From assembly GCA_002420005.1 (NCBI GenBank), contig DIHE01000094.1:75567-139566 (forward strand): a DNA stretch of 64,000 nt. Direction: 5' to 3'. Positions 35,385 through 46,988 of this stretch are shown here, in pieces; position 1 is the stretch's first letter, and every line of letters starts with the position of its first letter. Under the pieces are notes generated by a model. It had not been told where the DNA came from and ran no database searches. It was given only the letters and a program-made list of their open reading frames with translations. The stretch comes from Holophagales bacterium UBA5704. GTDB lineage: Bacteria; Acidobacteriota; Thermoanaerobaculia; Multivoradales; UBA5704. Position numbers and translations under genes: made by a program.

Positions 35385-36012
35385 CCCCCGCCAGCAGCTC
35401 TCGGCCGCCCTTGGACGCAGCCACGATCTTCCAACCGCCGCCTTCGATCTTCATCAGGACGGCGACCGTGTTGCCACCGGAGATCCGGCCGTTGGTGTGC
35501 TCCTCTTCGACGCGGTAGGTGGCCGCGGCGCGCGAGGGGCCGATGTAGACGATGCGCAGGTCGGAGACGGTGATCCGGCGCGGCGAGTAGGGAGGAAACG
35601 CCCGCAGCACCTCCTGAAGCTCCGGCCGTTCCAGCCACCGGTCGACCACCTCGGTGTTGATCGGCGCCAGCCAGCCCCAGCCGATCCCGACGTGCGGATC
35701 GGTCGCGTAGTTCCGCCACTGCCGGACGAAATCCTCGGGAGCGAGGGTCTCGTAGCCGGTGATCACCTGCTGGATGTCCGCGTCGCTCGACGCGGCGGCC
35801 GGTGCAGCGGTCTTCGTGACGAAACCGGCCGGCGCTTCCTTCGCCATCTCGACGTCGACGATCCGGTTGACGCAGGCGATCGCGATGCCGATGGTCCGCA
35901 GGCGGGCCGCATCCCCCTCGGGCTCGACGCGGAGCCCGAGCTGGTCGGCCTGGCGGTCGAAGGCATGCTGGACAGACTCGCCACAAGGGGCAAACTTCGG
36001 ATTCTCGGCCAT
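35362..36012 (-). CDS. Unknown protein with C-terminal NTF2-like domain, first gene of the YcaO-TfuA operon
   Basis: 216 aa. Start at 36012 with an excellent ribosome-binding site (GGGAGGAGAT, 4-5 bp before the ATG). Residues 1-60 form a predicted helical segment with Cys10 (APCGES) and a second Cys in IAIACVNRI. An Ala/Ser-rich linker follows (TAAPAAASSDAD, about 68-80), then a cystatin/NTF2-like domain ending NTVAVLMKIEGGGWKIVAASKGG, as in SnoaL/DUF4440 proteins. The helical head plus linker looks like a leader or binding module. Position and overlap with ycaO suggest it is the substrate, a product-binding protein or an immunity factor; none of these is shown. Confidence 0.8.
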   Translation of the reverse strand: MAENPKFAPCGESVQHAFDRQADQLGLRVEPEGDAARLRTIGIAIACVNRIVDVEMAKEAPAGFVTKTAAPAAASSDADIQQVITGYETLAPEDFVRQWRNYATDPHVGIGWGWLAPINTEVVDRWLERPELQEVLRAFPPYSPRRITVSDLRIVYIGPSRAAATYRVEEEHTNGRISGGNTVAVLMKIEGGGWKIVAASKGGRELLAGDAGDRPE

Positions 36013-36122
36013 TTTATCTCCTCCCGGGCTGCGCAACGACGGTGGGGGCGATTGTACAGGCGCGCCGGTTGCAGGGGAAGGGCCGGGCCGATAGGATGGC
36101 AAGCCACGCGCGACCGCCGTCC

Positions 36123-38426
36123 ATGAATCAGACACCCACGACCGGTTCCACGCTCAATCACTACCGCCTGCTTCAGGAGCTTGGACGGGGCGGCATGGCG
36201 CGGGTGTACCTCGCCCAGGACACCAAGCTGCACCGCAAGGTCGCCTTGAAGCTTCTCCCCGAGGACCTCCTCGGCAACGTCGAGCAGATCCACCGCTTCG
36301 AGCGCGAGTCGCGCGCCCTGGCGGCGCTCAACCACCCGCACATCGTCACCATCTACTCCGTCGAGGAGGCGGACGGCCAACCCTTCCTGGTGATGGAATG
36401 GGTGCAGGGGAGCGCCCTCTATGACCTCATCCCCCCGGACGGCCTCCCCCTTCGAGAGCTCCTGGCCCTCGCCGTGCCGCTCGTCGACGCCATCGACGCC
36501 ATCCACCGCGCCGGCATCATCCACCGCGACCTGAAGCCGGCGAACCTGATGGTGCGCGAGGACGGCATCCTCAAGGTGGTCGACTTCGGCATCTCGCGCA
36601 TCGAGAGCGAGACGATCATCGACGGCCTGCCGCTCACCGCTCCCGAGCCGCTGACCGGCGAAGGGCGGGTGCTGGGCACCGTTCCCTACATGGCCCCCGA
36701 GCAGCTGCGCGGGCGCACCGTGGACGCGCGCTCCGACCTGTTCTCCCTCGGGCTCATCCTCTACGAGATGGCGACCGGCTCGAACCCCTACCGGGTGGGC
36801 AGCACGCTGGAGATCGCCTCGGCGATCCTGCGCGATCCCGCCCCCCCGTTCCCGCCGCGCGCAGAGCCGCTCGCTGCGGACCTCGAAACGATCGTCCGCC
36901 GCTGCCTGGAGAAGAACCCGTCGGATCGGCCACCGTCGTGCGAAGCGCTCGCCGGCCACCTCCGCGAGCTGCAGGACCGCCTCCTCGGCCGCAGCGGCTC
37001 CCTGCGGCAACCGTTCCCCCGCCAGCCGCTGGTCGCCCGCACCCCCGACCCGGGAACCTCGGTCGCCGTCCTGCCGCTGCGCAACCTCTCCGGGGATCCG
37101 GCGGAGGACTTCTTCTCCGACGGCACCACCGAGGCGCTCATCGCGAGCCTGGCGAAAATCCGCGGCCTGCGAGTGATTTCGCGCAGCTCGATCGTTCGCT
37201 ACAAAGGGACCGACGAGCCACTGGTCGATGTCGCCCGGCGCCTGGGTGTGAGTCACATCCTGGAAGGCTCGGTGCTGCGCGACCGGCGGCAGGTTATGAT
37301 CATCGTGCAGCTGGTCGATCCGCGGCTCGACCGGACCCTCTGGGGGGAGACCTTCCAGGGTGGCCTGGGCGATGTCTTCGCCTTTCAGAAAAGCGTCGCC
37401 GAAGCGGTCGCCCGCGAGACCCTCGCCGAGCTGACGGTGACCGATCGCTCCCGCTTACGGCGGATTCAGGAGGTCGCCCCGACGGTGTACGAGCACTATC
37501 TGCGAGCCCGGTTCGCGATCAACAAGCGGACGTCCGGTGACGTCCGGCGGGGCTTGGAGTCCCTGCAGCTCGCCCTGCAGGACGATCCCGGCTACGCGCT
37601 CGCCTGGGCGGCCGTCGCGGAGTGCTACGCCTACCTGGTCTCCTTCGGTTATGCCGTCCTGCCGCCCTCCGAGGGGATTCCCAAGATCAAGGAAGCGGCC
37701 CAGAGGGCTCTGGAGCTCGACGACTCCGTGTCCGAGGCGCATACGGCGCTCGCTCTCGCCTGCCTGCAGAACTGGGAATGGGTCGCCGCCGAGCGCGCCT
37801 TCCTGCGCGCCCTGGAGCTCAGCCCCAGCAATGCGGATGCGCACCACAAATACGCCCAGTTTCTCTCGATGCAAGGCCGGCACACAGAGGCGATCGAGGC
37901 GATGCAGCAGGCGCGGCGCCTCGATCCCCTCTCGGTCATCGTGCACCAATCGGTCGCCGGAGTGTTCTTCATGGCCGGTGACGAGAAGCGCTCGATCGAG
38001 GCGGCGCGCATGGCGCTCGACCTCTCGCCGGACTTCTGGCTCGCCCACTTCATCCTCGCCGAGATCGCCTCCCGCCGCGGCGAGCACCGCGCCGCCCACG
38101 ACCAGCTCACCCGGCTCCTCGAAACCGGGCGCAACCTGTTCGTTCTGGGAGCCTGTGGCCGCAATCTCGCCACCTGGGGCCGCGGCGAGGACGCCCGCGC
38201 CGTCCTCGCCGAGCTCGCCGAGCGTGCCGCCGCCGAATACGTCGCCCCCACCCTGCGGGCCAAGATCCTCTTCGCCCTCGGCGAGACCGACGCCGGCTTC
38301 GCCGCCCTCGACCAGGCGCGCGAGGAGCGCGACCAGAGCCTCAGCTATCTGAAGGTCGACCCCAACTACGCGATCGTGCAGCACGATCCGCGGTATGCGC
38401 TGCTGCTCGCGCGGCTGGGGTTGTAG
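36123..38426 (+). CDS. Ser/Thr protein kinase with FlgO/TolB-like and TPR domains
   Basis: 767 aa from ATG 36123. Kinase domain about 14-280: glycine loop LGRGGMARVYLAQD, lysine in HRKVALKLL, catalytic loop HRDLKPANLM, DFG in VVDFGIS and PYMAPEQLRG. Then a FlgO/TolB-N-like alpha/beta domain (about 310-445, SVAVLPLRNLSGDPAEDFFSD, ISRSSIVRYKGT, HILEGSVLRD) and a long TPR region (about 455-760). There is no transmembrane helix, unlike PknB-type kinases. This combination is common in Acidobacteriota and other soil bacteria. Targets unknown. Divergent from the YcaO-TfuA operon with 110 bp between the starts, so shared control is possible. Confidence 0.92.
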   Translation: MNQTPTTGSTLNHYRLLQELGRGGMARVYLAQDTKLHRKVALKLLPEDLLGNVEQIHRFERESRALAALNHPHIVTIYSVEEADGQPFLVMEWVQGSALYDLIPPDGLPLRELLALAVPLVDAIDAIHRAGIIHRDLKPANLMVREDGILKVVDFGISRIESETIIDGLPLTAPEPLTGEGRVLGTVPYMAPEQLRGRTVDARSDLFSLGLILYEMATGSNPYRVGSTLEIASAILRDPAPPFPPRAEPLAADLETIVRRCLEKNPSDRPPSCEALAGHLRELQDRLLGRSGSLRQPFPRQPLVARTPDPGTSVAVLPLRNLSGDPAEDFFSDGTTEALIASLAKIRGLRVISRSSIVRYKGTDEPLVDVARRLGVSHILEGSVLRDRRQVMIIVQLVDPRLDRTLWGETFQGGLGDVFAFQKSVAEAVARETLAELTVTDRSRLRRIQEVAPTVYEHYLRARFAINKRTSGDVRRGLESLQLALQDDPGYALAWAAVAECYAYLVSFGYAVLPPSEGIPKIKEAAQRALELDDSVSEAHTALALACLQNWEWVAAERAFLRALELSPSNADAHHKYAQFLSMQGRHTEAIEAMQQARRLDPLSVIVHQSVAGVFFMAGDEKRSIEAARMALDLSPDFWLAHFILAEIASRRGEHRAAHDQLTRLLETGRNLFVLGACGRNLATWGRGEDARAVLAELAERAAAEYVAPTLRAKILFALGETDAGFAALDQAREERDQSLSYLKVDPNYAIVQHDPRYALLLARLGL

Positions 38427-38435
38427 GTCTGTTTC

Positions 38436-40067
<1,632 letters not shown>

Positions 40068-40181
40068 TCGGAGTCTCCTCGTGGAGGTGGATCGCGACCC
40101 GCCGGCAGCGGGACCGGCCCATCGTATCGGCTGGTGCCGGAGCGTGCAATGGCCTCGGGCACCCCGCCGTTCGATCGCCGC

Positions 40182-40550
40182 TCAGGCCTTCAGCGCCGCC
40201 CAGGCGAAGATCATGAGCCCCACGATCAGCAACGTGCCGCCGATCGGGGTGACCGCTCCGAGCCAGCGCGGGCCACCCAGCGCCAGCACCGCCACCGTGC
40301 CGCTGAAGATCAGGCTGCCGGCGAGGAGGCACCAGCCGGCGCCGTCCACGCCCCGCACCGCTCCCTGCCGTCCGAACAGGCCGACGGCGAGGAGGGCGAA
40401 CGCTCCGTACATCAGATAGCGCGCCGCGGTCTCCCAGAGGGTCAGGGCATGGGCATCGAGACGCGACGCGAGGCCATGCGCGCCGAAGGCGCCGGCCATC
40501 ACGGAAACGGCGGCCAGGAGGGCGCCGAGAGCGAGCCAGTTGGGGGTCAT
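40182..40550 (-). CDS. DUF423 family small membrane protein (YgdD-like)
   Basis: 122 aa with four hydrophobic helices. Family pattern: LGALLAAVSVMAGAFGAHGL near the N terminus, ETAARYLMYGAFALL, LLAGSLIFSGTVAVLALG and TPIGGTLLIVGL. Inner membrane; function not established in any organism that I know of. Stands alone between P5C dehydrogenase and the divergent M24 gene. Confidence 0.92.
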   Translation of the reverse strand: MTPNWLALGALLAAVSVMAGAFGAHGLASRLDAHALTLWETAARYLMYGAFALLAVGLFGRQGAVRGVDGAGWCLLAGSLIFSGTVAVLALGGPRWLGAVTPIGGTLLIVGLMIFAWAALKA

Positions 40551-40611
40551 ACGGTCTCTCCTTCCACAGAGAGCTTAGCGCACCGGCGCGGCGCGATAGG
40601 ATCTCCCCACC

Positions 40612-41964
40612 ATGCGCCCGCTTCACCGCCTCCTCGCCACCGTCCCCCTCTCCCTCGCGCTGCTCGGCCTCCCCGCCTTCGCCGCCGAACCGCAGATCCG
40701 GCCGCTCCCCTCCTTGCGCCAGCAGGCCGAGGAGCAGCAGGCCTGGCTGGCGGAGCGGCTCACCCGGGTTCTTCCCGCTCTGATGCGCGAGCAGGGGGTG
40801 GACCTGTGGATCGTCTCGATGCGCGAATACGCCGAGGACCCGGTCTTTTTCTCGATGGTCTCCCCCACCACCTTCGCCGCCCGGCGGCGCACGGTGTGGG
40901 TGTTCCACGACCGTGGAGAGATCGGGGTGGTGCGCTGGGCGCTCGGTGGCGGCAGCCAGGGCGGGCTGTTCGAGGCGTATCGCACCCCCGATCCGCAGGA
41001 CCCGCGCGGCGAGCTGGTCGGCGACGAGCAATGGCGCGCCTTGCGCCGGCTCGTGGAGCAGGCGAAGCCCAAGGTGATCGCGGTCAACGTCGATCCGGTG
41101 CATGCGTTCTCCGACGGCCTGCACGCCGGAGAACGGGAAGAGCTGGAAGCGGCGCTCGGCCCGGAGCTCACGGCGAAGATCGTGCGCCGCCCCGAGCTTC
41201 CCCTGCGCTACATCGAGACCCGCGTGCCCGCCATGCTGCCGCGCTACCGCGAGATCCAGGAGACCGTGCACGCCTTGATCGCCCGGGCGTTCTCCCGCGA
41301 GGCCATCGAGCCCGGCACCACCACGGTGGAGGACGTCGAGTGGTGGCTGCGCCAGCGCGTGCAGGAGCTGGGGATGACCGTGTGGTTCCATCCGGACGTG
41401 GAGCGGGCCGCCGCGGGCGGCGAGGGGTGGGAGAAGGGGGTGATCCAGCCCGGCGACGCCCTCTGGGTGGACTTCGGCGTCGTCGCCATGGGTCTCCACA
41501 CCGACACCCAGCACCTCGGCTACGTGCTGCGCCCCGGAGAGGTGGCGCCGCCGCAAGGCCTCCTCGACTGCCTGCGCGTCAGCAACCGGTTCCAGGACAT
41601 CGTGCTCGCCGAGCTGCAACCCGGCCGCACCGGCAACGAGGTGCTCCGCGCCAGCCGCGCCGCCCTCGCCGCCGCCGGCCTCGAAGGCACCCTCTACTCC
41701 CACCCCGTCGGCGACCACGGCCACGGCGCCGGCCCGCTGATCGGCCTGTGGGACAAACAGGACGGCGTGCCGGTTCGCGGAGATCTCAAAGTGAGGCCGA
41801 GCACCTGGTTCTCGATCGAGCTCCAGGCGACGGCGAAGATCCCGGAGTGGAACCGGACCCTCGCCTGCCGGCAGGAAGAGGACATCTATCTGGATGAGAA
41901 GGGAGAACGGCACTGGGTCTACCGGCGGCAGACCGCGTTTCATCTGGTGAAAAGCCGGGATTGA
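40612..41964 (+). CDS. Secreted M24-family metallopeptidase (Xaa-Pro aminopeptidase-like)
   Basis: 450 aa with signal peptide (about 1-24, ending AFAAE). Creatinase N-terminal-like domain (about 35-200) followed by the pita-bread fold. Metal ligands visible: Asp pair in LWVDFGVVAMGLHTDTQH, His in YSHPVGDHGHGAG, Glu in FSIELQA and Glu in CRQEEDIYL. The family removes N-terminal residues before proline or cleaves related dipeptides. One of at least four exported peptidase-type enzymes in the window, suggesting growth on peptides. The stop is directly followed by the end of the convergent DUF4071 gene. Confidence 0.88.
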   Translation: MRPLHRLLATVPLSLALLGLPAFAAEPQIRPLPSLRQQAEEQQAWLAERLTRVLPALMREQGVDLWIVSMREYAEDPVFFSMVSPTTFAARRRTVWVFHDRGEIGVVRWALGGGSQGGLFEAYRTPDPQDPRGELVGDEQWRALRRLVEQAKPKVIAVNVDPVHAFSDGLHAGEREELEAALGPELTAKIVRRPELPLRYIETRVPAMLPRYREIQETVHALIARAFSREAIEPGTTTVEDVEWWLRQRVQELGMTVWFHPDVERAAAGGEGWEKGVIQPGDALWVDFGVVAMGLHTDTQHLGYVLRPGEVAPPQGLLDCLRVSNRFQDIVLAELQPGRTGNEVLRASRAALAAAGLEGTLYSHPVGDHGHGAGPLIGLWDKQDGVPVRGDLKVRPSTWFSIELQATAKIPEWNRTLACRQEEDIYLDEKGERHWVYRRQTAFHLVKSRD

Positions 41965-43305
41965 TCAGGCCGGCTTCCACCCCGCCAGCTCGCCCTCGAT
42001 CTCCCGCAGCCAATCCACCGGCTCGCCCCGCGCCTCCCGCGCTTCGCGGATGAGCCGGAGGTTGCGGGCGGTGGTCTCCGGCTCCCAGATCTCGCGGACG
42101 CAGGCGAGGGAGTCGGCAAGGGCCGCAGCCGCTCTCGCCTCGTCCTGCCGCAGAACGGCCAGCTCGAGGCGCGTGGCGAAGTCCCAATAGCCGGGCGTTC
42201 CCGCCGCGATCTTGCGTTCGTTCGCGTAGTCCACCACCGGAAGGAGCCCTTCGCGCCGCGGGTCCGGCGGCTCGCGAAGCTCCATCAGGGTGACGGCGTT
42301 GACTCCGGGATAGGCGTCGCGCCAGTCGGTCTCGAAGCCTTTCAGATAGGCGGCGATCGCCTTGTCGAGGAAGCCGCGCGCCTGGATCTTCCGGTTCTCC
42401 TTCACCGCCCCTTCCCAGCGGTCTTTGTAGACGCGGCCCAGCAATCCGAAGGTCTCGCTGCTCGGGCCGCGCTCTTCGATCAGGTCCTGGAGAACCTTTT
42501 CCGCCTCGTCTCCGCGGCCGGCCCGGTTCAAGGCCAGGGCGAGCTGCTCGCGGACCAGAACGGTCACCGCAAGCGGCTGCGGCAGGCGGCCGGCGAGGTC
42601 GATCATGTCCTGCCAAGCCTTCACCGAGCGATAGGAGAGGAACAGGTCGACCAGCACGCCCGCTTCCAGGCCGGCGAAATCTCCGAAGGTCCGCTCGACC
42701 TCGCGGAGAGCCTCCACCCCCTTCTTGCGCGCCCGGGCCAGATCCTCTTTCTTTTCCTGGGAGTAGCGGACGCGGTCGCGAAAGATGTCGGTGCGCTCGT
42801 GACCGAGGTCGGGATAGCCGTCGACGAGCTGGAACAGCGGGCTGTCGGTCGCCGGATCCCGCCGGCTGGCCTCACGGGCGAAACGCAGGCGCTCGCCGAG
42901 CGCCTCGCGGGTGGCCTCCACGCCGGCCGGGGTTCCCCCGGGGCTCAGTGTATACGGCAAGGCGCGGAGGGGACCGACATCGAAGGGGAGCTGCCCGCGG
43001 TCCTTGGCGAACAGGAGCACGGTGCTCCAGGGGCGCACGGCGTGGCGGATGCCCAGCTCGTAGAAGACGTTGGCGTTGGCGGTCGTCAGGTCGGCGACGG
43101 CGAACTGGCAGAAGATCAACCGCTCGTACATCGGCTTGTGGATGATGCCGCCGGTCCTCTCCTCGTCCGCCCGGATCGGCTCCAGGTCCGCCGCCCGGAT
43201 CGCCGGCTCGATGAGGTCCCGGTAGACGGCGTCGAAATCGATGACGTTTCCCGTGGCATCCTTCTTCTCGCCGAACGGCATCAGAACGAAACAGAGGTCT
43301 TTCAT
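41965..43305 (-). CDS. ASK1-like protein: TIR/deoxyribosyltransferase-like domain plus TRAFs-binding (DUF4071) region
   Basis: 446 aa from ATG 43305. Residues 1-135 form a flavodoxin-like domain of the nucleoside 2-deoxyribosyltransferase/TIR-like superfamily: KDLCFVLMPFG opening strand, IIHKPMYERLIFCQFAVADLTTANANVFYELG with candidate catalytic Glu83, and RHAVRPWSTVLLF. The remainder is a helical TPR-like region matching the MAP3K TRAFs-binding domain (DUF4071), also present in the animal stress kinase ASK1. Bacterial proteins with this order have been proposed, from comparative genomics, to act in conflict or stress signalling, perhaps by acting on nucleotides. No kinase domain is fused. Neighbours (M24 peptidase, DUF2071) give no partner. 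Confidence 0.85.
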   Translation of the reverse strand: MKDLCFVLMPFGEKKDATGNVIDFDAVYRDLIEPAIRAADLEPIRADEERTGGIIHKPMYERLIFCQFAVADLTTANANVFYELGIRHAVRPWSTVLLFAKDRGQLPFDVGPLRALPYTLSPGGTPAGVEATREALGERLRFAREASRRDPATDSPLFQLVDGYPDLGHERTDIFRDRVRYSQEKKEDLARARKKGVEALREVERTFGDFAGLEAGVLVDLFLSYRSVKAWQDMIDLAGRLPQPLAVTVLVREQLALALNRAGRGDEAEKVLQDLIEERGPSSETFGLLGRVYKDRWEGAVKENRKIQARGFLDKAIAAYLKGFETDWRDAYPGVNAVTLMELREPPDPRREGLLPVVDYANERKIAAGTPGYWDFATRLELAVLRQDEARAAAALADSLACVREIWEPETTARNLRLIREAREARGEPVDWLREIEGELAGWKPA

Positions 43306-43387
43306 CGGCGGTCCCTCCGCGGGCTTCTCCCCCGCTGGTTTCCCCCATCCTACTACGCTAGGATCGGTTCTCACGGAGACACTCCAG

Positions 43388-44111
43388 ATGACCGAAACGG
43401 CCCCGATCTTTCTCACCGCCGCCTGGCGCCATCTCGTCATGCTCAACTACGAGGTCGATCCCAAGGTCCTGGCGCCGCGCGTGCCGGCGGGGACGGAGCT
43501 CGACCTGTGGCAGGGCCGGCACCTGGTCAGCCTGGTCGGGTTCCTGTTCCTCGACACCCGCGTGCTCGGCGTGCCGATCCCGTTCCACCGCGACTTCGAG
43601 GAGGTCAACCTCCGCTTCTACGTGCGGCACAAGGGGCCGGAGGGGTGGCGGCGCGGAGTGGTGTTCGTCAAGGAGATCGTGCCCCGCCGGGCCATCGCCT
43701 GGGTGGCGCGGACGATCTACAACGAGAACTACGTCGCCTTGCCGATGCGGCACGAGGTGGTCCTGCCGGGCGCCACGGGCGTGGGACGGGCGGAGTATGG
43801 CTGGCGCCTCGACGGGCGGGACTACTCCCTCGCGGCCCGCCTGCGGGGCGAGCCGGGCCTGCCTCCCATGGGCTCGGAGGAGGAGTTCATCACCGAGCAC
43901 TATTGGGGCTATGCCGCGCAGCGCGACGGCTCGTCTCTCGAGTACCGGGTCGAGCACCCGCAGTGGGAGGTGTGGGCCACGGAGGAGGCGGCGTTCACCG
44001 GCGATGCGGGGGCTCTCTATGGCGCCGACTTCTCTCCGTTTCTCCAGGGTCCGCCGGCCTCCGCGTTCGTCGCCGTCGGCTCGCCGGTGGTGGTACGCAA
44101 GGGCGTCCGGA

Positions 44112-44125
<14 letters not shown>
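43388..44125 (+). CDS. DUF2071 family protein (YqjF-like)
   Basis: 245 aa, soluble. Family signature: [63 protein letters not shown] and the C-terminal [12 protein letters not shown]. These proteins share an acetoacetate-decarboxylase-like beta fold. The function is unknown. The start at ATG 43388 matches the family beginning. The last 14 bp overlap the 3' end of the convergent histidine-kinase gene. Confidence 0.9.
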
Positions 44126-46438
<2,313 letters not shown>

Positions 46439-46442
<4 letters not shown>

Positions 46443-46984
46443 TCCAGCCTCCCTGCGCCGACGATCTCGGCGAGGTCGAGAAGCTGGGCGTCCAGCTTGA
46501 GCCGGGCCTGCGCCGCGGCGCGTGGATTGATCTCGAACCGCACGTTCCTCTCACGAAGAACGAAGTTGACCATGCCGCCCCGTGTTGCGAAGCCGGGCGA
46601 CTCTCCCACCAGGAGGACCGGCGTCTCGCCGAGGGCCGTGAGGACCTTCGGCAGGCCCGCGGCTTCGGCGGCGGCCAGGAAGACCACCTGGCACCGCGGC
46701 AGCTCCTCCAGGTTCTTGACGCGCCGCACCACCGCCGTCCGGCCCTCCACCTGTTTGCCGGCCAGCGTCCGGTCGAGGACCTCACCGAACGGGTCGGCCC
46801 GGTAGACACAGAACACATGATGCCCCGGATCGCTCTGGAAAGCCTCGCGCGGCCACTCGACAAATTTGGTGAACTTGAAGAGGTAGGCGGCCTTGATGCT
46901 GTATTCCTCGGCGAAAGGTGCAGCCTCCCCCACACGTGGCAGGCCGAGCAGCGTCAGCAGCAAGACGGCGAGAAGTCTCGGCAT
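46439..46984 (-). CDS. YfiR family periplasmic protein (DUF4154)
   Basis: 181 aa with a signal peptide ([21 protein letters not shown]). Family opening [20 protein letters not shown] is clear, as are the later [43 protein letters not shown] and [17 protein letters not shown]. YfiR in Pseudomonas represses a membrane diguanylate cyclase from the periplasm; homologues next to sensor kinases probably control the kinase in the same way. The gene sits between the TonB receptor (4 bp gap) and the hybrid kinase (4-bp overlap). Confidence 0.93.
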
Positions 46985-46988
46985 GGGC

